A stretch of DNA of 20,223 bases from positions 1 to 20,223 of the forward strand of contig USFD01000056.1 in NCBI GenBank assembly GCA_900553885.1, written 5' to 3'. The stretch is from an uncultured Ruminococcus sp. GTDB lineage: Bacteria > Bacillota > Clostridia > Lachnospirales > Lachnospiraceae. Positions 1-6,789 of the stretch are shown here, in pieces. The stretch's first letter is position 1. Each line of letters begins with the position of its first letter. The position numbers and the translations under genes were made by a program. A model generated the notes under the pieces. It was given only the letters and a program-made list of their open reading frames with translations, did not search any database and was not told the DNA's origin.

Positions 1-53
1 TACGGCGACCACCGAGATCTACACTCTTTCCCTACACGACGCTCTTCCGATCT
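1..53 (+). other. Illumina P5/TruSeq adapter remnant (not genomic)
   Basis: The first 53 bases match the 3' 53 bases of the 58-base Illumina universal P5 adapter exactly, from its TACGGCGACC part through the terminal GCTCTTCCGATCT. Only the first five adapter bases are missing. Genomic sequence starts at about position 54. Read on the minus strand, the adapter adds a false tail (…IGRASCRERV) to the ATPase gene that runs off this edge, followed by a false stop at 19-21. This match is from memory of the adapter sequence, which is very well known. Confidence 0.98.
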
Positions 54-783
54 TCAGCTGTTTTGTATATTCCTGTTCCGGAGAGTAGAAAATCTCCTCC
101 GCCGTGCCGGACTCTGCAACCTTTCCTTTCTCCATCACATATACGCGGCTGCACAGAGAAGCGATAACCCCCAGATCATGACTGACCAGAAGAAGCGCTG
201 TCTTCGTATCCCGGACAATTTTTCTCAGAAGTCCGAGGATCTGAGCCTGCACTACGGCATCCAGGGCAGTGGTCGGCTCGTCTGCGATAATCAGCCGCGG
301 ATCACAGGCAAGGGCAATGGCGATTACCACTCTCTGTCTCATGCCGCCGGACAGCTCGAAAGGATACTGCTTCATGCGAAGCGACGGATTACGGATTCCT
401 ACCAGATCCAGAAGTTCCAGAGCCCTTCTGTCCGCCTCTTTCCCGGTGCATTTTCTCCGGATTTTCACTGTCTCGGCAATCTGTTTTCCGATTTTCACAG
501 AAGGATTAAGACAGTTCTGAGAATCCTGAAAAATCATGGCAATATTATGTCCCGGTATGGGAATCCCGCCGTCCAGAGACAGCTTTTCATATTCCATTTC
601 CGCATTTTCCGCGGAAATTCCCATAACCGCCCGCACTGCCGTACTTTTCCCGCAGCCTGACTGTCCCACCAGCCCGGTGATTTCCCCTTCTTCTATCGAA
701 AGAGAAAGTCCGCTGACAGCGCTGAAATTTCCTTTTTCCGTATGATATTGTACGTTCAGATTCTGTACATCCAGCACTTTCAT
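54..783 (-). CDS. ABC importer ATPase, peptide/nickel type (OppD/DppD/NikD family), 3' end missing
   Basis: This is the cytoplasmic ATPase that powers an oligopeptide/dipeptide/nickel-type importer. All core motifs are present: Walker A GQSGCGKST (residues 40-48), Q-loop Gln86, signature LSGGMRQR (144-151), Walker B LIIADEP (164-170) and the switch His202. The insertion of about 18 residues between Walker A and the Q-loop and the PTTALD segment are typical of OppD/DppD/NikD. Only 243 residues are genomic. The reading ends in the SPEQEYTKQL region, where family members carry the conserved HPYT-like motif that opens the C-terminal part, so the true C-terminus is unknown. The ATG overlaps the stop of the upstream permease gene by 4 bp (ATGA). 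The apparent last 11 residues and stop come from adapter sequence. Substrate cannot be read from the ATPase; nickel, cobalt or peptides are all possible. Confidence 0.93.
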
Positions 784-1799
784 TTTCCTTCTCTTCCTTC
801 CGTCGTCATTCCGGCAGACCGGCTTTTTTCTGCAGTAATGTTATCCCAGTGGTACAGGGTCCGGTTTCCCCCGGCGCTTCCGGTCTGATCTTCCAGCACA
901 GATCCGGCAGCATTCAGACATAGAAGCATGACACAGAGTACGGCAAGGGGACAGGCCATCTGCCAGGGATAGAGCACCATCTGGCTTCTGGCCTCCTGGA
1001 TAATGGTTCCCAGACTGGCCGCCGGAGCCGCAATTCCCACTCCAAGGAAACTGAGAAAAGACTCCGTAAAAATTGCCTGGGGGATCAGAAAAATCAGATT
1101 AACCAGAATCGGTCCTGCCGCATTGGGCAGCAGATGGCGGAACAGAATACGCATAGAGGACAGGCTTTCCATTCTCGCCGCACAGGCAAAATCTGTTTCC
1201 TTCAGCCGCAGAATCTCTCCCCGCACAATCCGCGCCATGTCGACCCATCCGGCCACACACAGTCCCAGGATAATACTTCCCGGACCTGAGCCTGCAGCCA
1301 GCATGATCAGAATAACATAGATCATAGACGGTATGGAAGAGATCACATCCCCGATCCGCATCAGCACCATATCCGCAGCTCCTCCCAGCCATCCGGAAAA
1401 CGCGCCCACACAAATCCCCAGTGTTCCATTGATCAGCGCGCTGGACACGCCTACAAGCAGACTGATTCCCGCGCCATACCATACCCGGGCAAAAAGATCT
1501 CTCCCGAACCGGTCTGTCCCGAACCAATGGGTCAGGGAAAAGGCCTGGTTCCGGATATCTGCATTCTGTTCCGAATAAGAAAAAGGCCAGAAAAGAGGCA
1601 CCAGCACCGCCAGCAGCACCCATACTCCCAGAATGATTCCGTATACGAGAAGCTTTCTCCGGGCTTTCCGGGAAAGACGGGAACCGCCGTATTCTCCGGC
1701 TTTTCTGTATTCTGTTTTTTCCTGATTCTGCGAGACTGCTTCTTTGCCTCTGAAATGAAAAATAAAGTTTCCCAAACTGCCGCCTCCTTTGTCAGACAT
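780..1799 (-). CDS. ABC importer permease, OppC/DppC/NikC family
   Basis: This is an inner-membrane permease subunit of a peptide/nickel-type importer. Visible features are a short polar N-terminus, a first membrane segment (…VYGIILGVWVLLAVLVPLF), the family motif HWFGTDRFGRDLFARVWYG, and an EAA-type cytoplasmic loop (GEILRLKETDFACAARM…RHLLPN) that docks to the ATPase. Several further hydrophobic helices follow. I chose ATG 1799 (339 residues, starting MSDKGGGS), which overlaps the previous permease stop by 8 bp. An ATG at 1841 would add 14 residues deep inside the upstream gene. The 3' end overlaps the ATPase ATG by 4 bp, so the three transporter genes look translationally coupled. The family is clear; the substrate is not. 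Confidence 0.9.
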   Translation of the reverse strand: MSDKGGGSLGNFIFHFRGKEAVSQNQEKTEYRKAGEYGGSRLSRKARRKLLVYGIILGVWVLLAVLVPLFWPFSYSEQNADIRNQAFSLTHWFGTDRFGRDLFARVWYGAGISLLVGVSSALINGTLGICVGAFSGWLGGAADMVLMRIGDVISSIPSMIYVILIMLAAGSGPGSIILGLCVAGWVDMARIVRGEILRLKETDFACAARMESLSSMRILFRHLLPNAAGPILVNLIFLIPQAIFTESFLSFLGVGIAAPAASLGTIIQEARSQMVLYPWQMACPLAVLCVMLLCLNAAGSVLEDQTGSAGGNRTLYHWDNITAEKSRSAGMTTEGREGK

Positions 1800-2721
1800 C
1801 ACCGGAAAAAGATCTCCGCGTCCGGGGATCCAGCCATGCACACAGAAGATCTGTCAGCAGATTCGCCAGGATCACCACCGCTCCCATAAATACAGTCAGT
1901 CCCAGTATCAGGGTGTAGTCCCTGTTTGTGATGGAATTTACAAATTCCCGTCCCAGCCCCGGAATATTAAAAATACTTTCTACCGCAAAGCTCCCGGTAA
2001 GCAGATATGCCATAGCCGGTCCCAGATACCGCAGAACCGGAAGATACGCATTTTTCAAAGCATGGGTAAGCACAGTACGACGCCGGCTCAGCCCTTTCAT
2101 CCGTGCAAAGACCACGTATTCTTTCCGAAGTTCCGTCTCCAGGGAATTTCCGGTCAGCCGGCAGATCACTGCAGCGGGATACAGGGCCAGAGCCACCGTG
2201 GGGAGAACATAGTGGGCCGGCGTCAGAAGCCCGGATACCGGAAGTACTTTCAGTTTCATGCTGAATATATACAGAAGAAGAAAGGCTGCTGCAAATCCCG
2301 GAATGCCTGCTGCCAGCATTTCTCCCGCGGAAATCACGCTTTTTACTGCTCTGCGTTTTGTAACCGCCCGGAGAATTCCCAGCCCGGTTCCCGTGATTAC
2401 CGCCGTCAGAAGCGCCGCGATTCCCACCGACGCGGTCAGGGGCCAGGTCCTCCCGATAATTTCCGCCACACCGGTCCCCGGCTCCGTGTAGGAAATGCCC
2501 AGATCGCCCTGCAGCAGGTTGCCCATATAGGAAAAATACTGGGAAATCAGTGGTTCACTCAGCCCGTACTCTTTTTCAAGGGCGTCTACCACCTGCTGGG
2601 AAACTGATCCGCTCTGAAACGGGCTTCCCGGCATAAAATGAATGAGAAAGAAAGTAGCCGTAGCCAGCACAAAAAGGGAGAGAATCCCTGTCACGATTCG
2701 TTTTCCTGTATAGCGGAGCAT
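1792..2721 (-). CDS. ABC importer permease, OppB/DppB/NikB family
   Basis: This is the partner permease (309 residues). It begins with the typical MLRYTGKRIV…FLIHFMPGSPF stretch of OppB/DppB/NikB proteins and has about six hydrophobic segments. Its EAA-like loop (LETELRKEYVVFARMKGLSRRR…HALKNAYLPV) resembles the family consensus. The ATG at 2721 has a GAGGAG-type ribosome binding site just upstream. It is the first transporter gene, 72 bp behind ybaK. An importer of this class needs an extracytoplasmic binding protein. None lies upstream here, so it may follow the ATPase beyond the contig edge, or the system may borrow one from another locus. Confidence 0.9.
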   Translation of the reverse strand: MLRYTGKRIVTGILSLFVLATATFFLIHFMPGSPFQSGSVSQQVVDALEKEYGLSEPLISQYFSYMGNLLQGDLGISYTEPGTGVAEIIGRTWPLTASVGIAALLTAVITGTGLGILRAVTKRRAVKSVISAGEMLAAGIPGFAAAFLLLYIFSMKLKVLPVSGLLTPAHYVLPTVALALYPAAVICRLTGNSLETELRKEYVVFARMKGLSRRRTVLTHALKNAYLPVLRYLGPAMAYLLTGSFAVESIFNIPGLGREFVNSITNRDYTLILGLTVFMGAVVILANLLTDLLCAWLDPRTRRSFSGDV

Positions 2722-2757
2722 TTCTCCTCACCTGCCTTTCTCATTCTCTTATGTGGA

Positions 2758-2780
2758 AAGCGGACATCCGGAATCCGCTT
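2758..2780 (-). terminator. Candidate hairpin between ybaK and the ABC transporter genes
   Basis: A 7-bp perfect stem (AAGCGGA 2758-2764 with TCCGCTT 2774-2780) encloses a 9-base loop. It lies in the 72-bp gap after ybaK. On the minus strand only a few T residues follow it, so it is a poor intrinsic terminator. It may be an attenuator, an mRNA-processing hairpin or chance. Confidence 0.3.
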
Positions 2781-2793
2781 GTTTATGCTTTAT

Positions 2794-3273
2794 CTATTCT
2801 GCAATATCCGCCAGCTGAAAAGGAATTACTTTTTCCAGATCAGAAAGGCTCATTTCTACCTGGTATCCGATTTTTCCTCCGCTGAATATGATCCGCTCGC
2901 AGTCTGCGGCGGACTGGTCTATCGTAGTCACAAACTGCTTTTTCATGCCGATAGGGGAACATCCTCCGTGAATATACCCGGTCAGCGGAAGCAGCTCTTT
3001 GGATTTGATCATCTCAATACTCTTCTCGCCTACTGCGCGGGCTGCCTTTTTCAGATCCAGCTCCTTTTTCACCGGAACGACAAACACATAGTTTGCTTTT
3101 GATTTTCCTACAGTAACCAGTGTCTTAAACACCATGTCCGGATCCTGATTCAGAGCCTGAGCCACCTCCACGCCGCTGATAGCCCCGGTACTTTCATAGT
3201 TATGACTGATATAGGTGATCTTCTTCTGATCCAGTATGCGCATTACATTGGTTTTATCCTTGTTTTTACTCAT
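2794..3273 (-). CDS. ybaK: YbaK/EbsC-type Cys-tRNA(Pro) deacylase
   Basis: The 159-residue protein matches YbaK in length and motifs. YbaK is the free-standing editing domain that hydrolyses Cys mischarged onto tRNA(Pro) in the cytoplasm. The conserved Lys is in the MVFKTLV segment (Lys50), and the family hallmark GYIHGGCSPIGMKK lies near residues 98-111. The ATG at 3273 overlaps the stop of the upstream panE-like gene by 8 bp (ATGAGTAA), so the pair is probably translationally coupled. No functional link to cobalamin is known to me. It looks like a passenger at the tail of the long transcript. Confidence in the family is high; in the exact tRNA substrate, moderate. Confidence 0.92.
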   Translation of the reverse strand: MSKNKDKTNVMRILDQKKITYISHNYESTGAISGVEVAQALNQDPDMVFKTLVTVGKSKANYVFVVPVKKELDLKKAARAVGEKSIEMIKSKELLPLTGYIHGGCSPIGMKKQFVTTIDQSAADCERIIFSGGKIGYQVEMSLSDLEKVIPFQLADIAE

Positions 3274-4249
3274 TTCCCGTTCTGTCCTTTCCTGCTTTTT
3301 TCAGGCCCTCATACATCCTGGAGGAAACCGGAAGATCCAGCCCCAGTTTCTTTCCTTCGTGAACAATATAGCCGCTGAACGTCTCTGTCTCCGCCGTCCT
3401 GCCTGCCCGGATGTCTCTCTGCAGAGAACTGGTGGCGTTTCCGGCCAGCTCCTTATAAAATCTGCGGATAATGGCGTCAATGTGTTCCTGAGTCACATCC
3501 ACTCCTTTTGCAAGAGCCACCTGCCATGCTTCCTTCACAAGGGCCTCATATTCCGCCGCCTTCCGGGGATCCCTTCTCAGTTCTCCGATGGTGTTGTCGT
3601 AATATGCCGTTGCCACATTATAAGCGCAGTTCAGAATATATTTGCGCCAGATCTCTACTTCAATCTTGTCTGATACCTGATGGTCAATATCCGCAGCTCT
3701 CAGAATCGCCGAGACTTCCTCTGTCTTTGCCTTTTCCGTCGCATCTGCGTCTGTGATTCCGATCCGCAGATCTGCGAAATCCCCCTGCTGGGTGACGGAA
3801 TAATCCGCATTCGCGAAAGAGACAATATAGATCAGGGAATCCACCACTGTGCCCCTGCTGATCAGAGAACGGATCCGGTCCCCGGGATCCACACCATTCA
3901 TTACAGGAATGATCACTGTATCCTCCGTCACTGCATGCTCCATCTCCCGGCACACATTCTCCAGCGAGTAGTTTTTTACACAGACAAAAATATAGTCCTG
4001 CTCTGTCATTCCGGAAGTCTCTGTTACTGTCTCCGGATGCACGGTAATCTCCCCTTTGTATTCGCTGTGAAGCACCAGGCCGTTCTCAAGAATCGCCTTT
4101 TTTCTGGCTCCTCTTGCCGCAAGAGTAAGATGGGGGCACACCCGGCCCAGCATCCCGGCCAGAAATCCGCCTACTCCTCCGGCGCCTACAACGGCGATCT
4201 TCTTCCCGGTCAGATCTGTTTCATATGCCTGATTTTCTCTTTTTTCCAA
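3266..4249 (-). CDS. panE: Ketopantoate reductase family protein (PanE/ApbA-like)
   Basis: This is an NADPH-dependent 2-dehydropantoate 2-reductase family enzyme (327 residues), which normally makes pantoate for coenzyme A. The N-terminal Rossmann motif GAGGVGG (22-28) binds the nucleotide. A Lys in WRKYILNCAYN (Lys203) and Glu288 in SSLQRDIRAGRTAE sit where the family's catalytic Lys and substrate-binding Glu occur. The start is TTG at 4249, well placed behind GGAAGGTGA; no in-frame ATG lies nearby, so I accept the TTG. It begins 28 bp after the cobC-like stop and overlaps ybaK by 8 bp. Many paralogues of this family act on other 2-oxo acids, and no other pantothenate gene is nearby, so the substrate is uncertain. 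Confidence 0.8.
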   Translation of the reverse strand: MEKRENQAYETDLTGKKIAVVGAGGVGGFLAGMLGRVCPHLTLAARGARKKAILENGLVLHSEYKGEITVHPETVTETSGMTEQDYIFVCVKNYSLENVCREMEHAVTEDTVIIPVMNGVDPGDRIRSLISRGTVVDSLIYIVSFANADYSVTQQGDFADLRIGITDADATEKAKTEEVSAILRAADIDHQVSDKIEVEIWRKYILNCAYNVATAYYDNTIGELRRDPRKAAEYEALVKEAWQVALAKGVDVTQEHIDAIIRRFYKELAGNATSSLQRDIRAGRTAETETFSGYIVHEGKKLGLDLPVSSRMYEGLKKAGKDRTGNE

Positions 4250-4277
4250 CTGCTGTCACCTTCCTTTTGCCTTGTAT

Positions 4278-4925
4278 TTACCACACCGGCAGTTCTCTGA
4301 TTTTACGGAGGATCTCCATGCCCTCCTGCCATTCGTCCTCCGCAGCCAGAGCAGTAAATCCCCGGCCGTTTCCGGTCTGCCAGTCATAGAAGCCATGCTC
4401 CCCTTCCGCCAGTCTGTGCAGGGCGGCCATAATCGTTCCGCCGTGCACTACAAAAGCGATACTCTTTCTCTTTTCTTCAATGCCCTTCTGCAGCCATCTG
4501 CGGACCCCGTCCGCACAGCGGCTCCGGAACGCTTCCTGATCTTCTCCTTCCGGGAAAGCCAGCGTGCCTCCGCTCTCAAGCCATGCAAGATAAGCAGGGT
4601 CGTCTTTCAGTTCTTCATAGGTCTTTCCCTCAAATCTGCCGAAATCGCATTCCTTAAGTACCGGTTCCGTTACAATTTTCTGTCCCGGATAGATCAGTTC
4701 CGCCGTCTGAACACAGCGTTTCATAGGACTTGCCACAATCAGCTCTGCCGGCGGATAAAAAGGGGAATCTTTTCCGGCCTTTTTCTGCTGATTTTTCAGG
4801 TAAAGTTCTCTTTTCTTATGAAACGATGCTGCTGCCCCGGAAGACAGTGCTTCGTCTGTCCGTCCGATATACTGCTTCTTTTCATTGCCCGGTGTGGGCA
4901 GATGCCGGATAAAAGTCACTTTCAT
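4278..4925 (-). CDS. cobC: Histidine phosphatase family protein, probable alpha-ribazole-5'-phosphate phosphatase (CobC-like)
   Basis: This is a phosphoglycerate-mutase-like phosphatase of 215 residues. The catalytic His8 lies in FIRHLPTPGN, which replaces the usual RHGET. The second Arg is in ASPMKRCVQTAEL (Arg70). CDFGRFEG (93-100) and the second His in FVVHGGT (His161) complete the pocket. In cobalamin synthesis CobC removes the 5'-phosphate from alpha-ribazole phosphate or adenosylcobalamin phosphate. The ATG overlaps the cobS stop by 4 bp (ATGA), which is the main support for a B12 role. An insertion around residues 28-60 is longer than in standard CobC. Another small-molecule phosphatase activity is possible. 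Confidence 0.75.
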   Translation of the reverse strand: MKVTFIRHLPTPGNEKKQYIGRTDEALSSGAAASFHKKRELYLKNQQKKAGKDSPFYPPAELIVASPMKRCVQTAELIYPGQKIVTEPVLKECDFGRFEGKTYEELKDDPAYLAWLESGGTLAFPEGEDQEAFRSRCADGVRRWLQKGIEEKRKSIAFVVHGGTIMAALHRLAEGEHGFYDWQTGNGRGFTALAAEDEWQEGMEILRKIRELPVW

Positions 4926-5701
4926 AAAAGCCCTCCCGCCAGAACAAGGGCCGCCAGCATTCCCAGTTCACAGAGCTGGAGAAAATATCCGGCCAGATCT
5001 CCTGTCGTACCCCCGAACTGTTTTTTGCACAGACGGTAATAGTAAAGAAAGATCACTGCCGCGGCTGCCAGCATTGCGGCCCCCTGAACCGGCGACAGAA
5101 GGCACATCAGCGTTCCTGCCAGAGCCGCCCATATCAAGAGCACAATCCGGACGTTTCTCTTGTGGGCGTTGTCCTGAAATGTCCGGAGAAGGCCGCTGTT
5201 TTTCGCCGCCGGAAAAGTCACTACTGAAATCCCGCTGAGCGCTCTGGACAGCACATACATACAGGAGGCTGCCGCCAGAGTGTTCCGGCAGTTTCCGCTG
5301 TCCGGCACTTCACTCCACAGAGCAAAGGTAAAGAGGAACCAGCAGCACAGACCGATCACGGCAAAAGCGCCGGTGTGGGGATCTTTCAGAATCTCCAGCT
5401 TTTTCTCCCTGTTTCCCCAGGAGGCAAGGGCGTCCGTGGTGTCAGCAAACCCGTCCAGATGAATTCCTCCGGTTACAAGGACCGGAATCAAAGTCATCAC
5501 GGCAGAAAAAAGGACAGTCCCGCAGCCGGTAAATCCAAGAAGCACCGCCGCGGCCAGATACTGCAAAGCCCCAGCAGCCACACCGACTACAGGGAAAAAG
5601 CACATTGCGTACTTCATATTTTCTTCCTTCCACTCCACTGCCGGAACCGGAATTTTTGAATACATGGACAGAGCCACTGCCAGTGATTTTACCAGATACA
5701 T
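4922..5701 (-). CDS. cobS: Adenosylcobinamide-GDP ribazoletransferase
   Basis: CobS is the membrane-bound cobalamin(-5'-phosphate) synthase. It joins alpha-ribazole (phosphate) to adenosylcobinamide-GDP. The 259-residue protein has the N-terminal family segment (…LSMYSKIPVP) and the hallmark metal-binding motif GGIHLDGFADTTDAL with Asp83, Asp87 and Asp90. Multiple hydrophobic helices follow. The length is as expected. The ATG at 5701 directly abuts the cobT stop (TAAATG), and its own stop overlaps the cobC-like start, so cobT-cobS-cobC form a lower-ligand assembly cassette. The GDP donor enzyme CobU/CobY is not in the window. Confidence 0.95.
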   Translation of the reverse strand: MYLVKSLAVALSMYSKIPVPAVEWKEENMKYAMCFFPVVGVAAGALQYLAAAVLLGFTGCGTVLFSAVMTLIPVLVTGGIHLDGFADTTDALASWGNREKKLEILKDPHTGAFAVIGLCCWFLFTFALWSEVPDSGNCRNTLAAASCMYVLSRALSGISVVTFPAAKNSGLLRTFQDNAHKRNVRIVLLIWAALAGTLMCLLSPVQGAAMLAAAAVIFLYYYRLCKKQFGGTTGDLAGYFLQLCELGMLAALVLAGGLL

Positions 5702-6760
5702 TTACTTCAACTCCTCATATTGCTGTACATGGATCTCATCAAAGGTGCTCATCTTCCGGTATACTTCCAGGCCCATTTCCAGAAGGGGAAGCACTGCCAC
5801 AGCCCCGCTTCCTTCCCCCAGAGACATGTTGCACTCAAGGAAAGGAGACAGTCCCAATGCCTCCAGCACCAGCCCTCCGGCAGGTTCTCCCGAACGGTGG
5901 GAGGGCAGCATGTAATCTGACGAATCCGGCGCCAGACGGGCCGCGCAGAGAGCCGCCACAGACGAGATAAAACCGTCTATCACTACAGGGATCCGGCAGA
6001 CGGCTCCGCCTAAGAATACTCCTGTCAGGCCTGCAATGTCCAGGCCGCCGACTTTTGCCAGCACATCCAGGGGATTCTCCGGATCCGGCCGGTTCACACT
6101 TACGGCCTGCCGGATCACCTGAATTTTCCGTGCAAGGCCTTCTGTGCTCAGGCCGGCCCCCCGTCCCGTCACTGTTTCCGGATCACAGCCAAGAAGAACA
6201 GACGCCACGGCGCTGCTGGTCGTGGTATTTCCGATTCCCATTTCTCCGGTGGCAATCAGATCATACCCCTCATCTGCCAGCTCTTCTACAATACGCATGC
6301 CTGTAAGAACCGCCTGCTCTGCCTGTTCCCGGGTCATAGCCGGACCATGGGCCATGTTTCCGGTTCCTCGGGCGATCTTGTACTGTGCTCTGGTCAGACC
6401 GGCCACATCCGAGGCCATGCCGATATCCACGGGAAACAGATCCGCTCCCGCCACCTGCGCCATCATACACACACTGGCAGCGCCCTGTGTAAAATTCTCC
6501 GCAACAATAGCCGTAACCTCCTGCCCCGTCTGGGTCACTTTCTCGGCCACCACACCGTTATCTGCGCACATAATCACAAGAGCTTTCTTATCCAGGCCAA
6601 AATCCAGCTTTCTCTTCATCCCTGCCATCCGGATCACTGCCTCTTCCAGCTTTCCCAGACTGTAGAGAGGCTTGGCCACCGTCCGCCATCTCTCCTTTGC
6701 CATTTCCATAGAATACCCGTCCGCCGGGCTGATTTTACTTAATTGTTCCTTCAATTCCAT
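5702..6760 (-). CDS. cobT: Nicotinate-nucleotide--dimethylbenzimidazole phosphoribosyltransferase
   Basis: CobT activates the lower-ligand base by transferring phosphoribose from nicotinate mononucleotide, giving alpha-ribazole phosphate. I start it at ATG 6760 (352 residues, MELKEQLSK…), behind GGGAG six bases upstream. The open frame runs further back but has no support there. The catalytic base is Glu316 in NMSLGEGSGAV, matching Glu317 of the Salmonella enzyme. A second conserved Glu lies in ATGEMGIGNTT (Glu173), and CADNGVVAEKV is the typical N-terminal motif. It starts 29 bp after cbiA and abuts cobS. The base used by this organism cannot be read from the sequence; no dimethylbenzimidazole synthesis gene is in the window. 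Confidence 0.95.
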   Translation of the reverse strand: MELKEQLSKISPADGYSMEMAKERWRTVAKPLYSLGKLEEAVIRMAGMKRKLDFGLDKKALVIMCADNGVVAEKVTQTGQEVTAIVAENFTQGAASVCMMAQVAGADLFPVDIGMASDVAGLTRAQYKIARGTGNMAHGPAMTREQAEQAVLTGMRIVEELADEGYDLIATGEMGIGNTTTSSAVASVLLGCDPETVTGRGAGLSTEGLARKIQVIRQAVSVNRPDPENPLDVLAKVGGLDIAGLTGVFLGGAVCRIPVVIDGFISSVAALCAARLAPDSSDYMLPSHRSGEPAGGLVLEALGLSPFLECNMSLGEGSGAVAVLPLLEMGLEVYRKMSTFDEIHVQQYEELK

Positions 6761-6789
6761 CTTCTTCTCCCAAAGGGGACTGACCCCTT

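Noticed and set aside
19..53. C-terminal extension and stop of the ABC ATPase
   Set aside because: Entirely adapter sequence, so the residues after position 243 and the stop codon are not biological.
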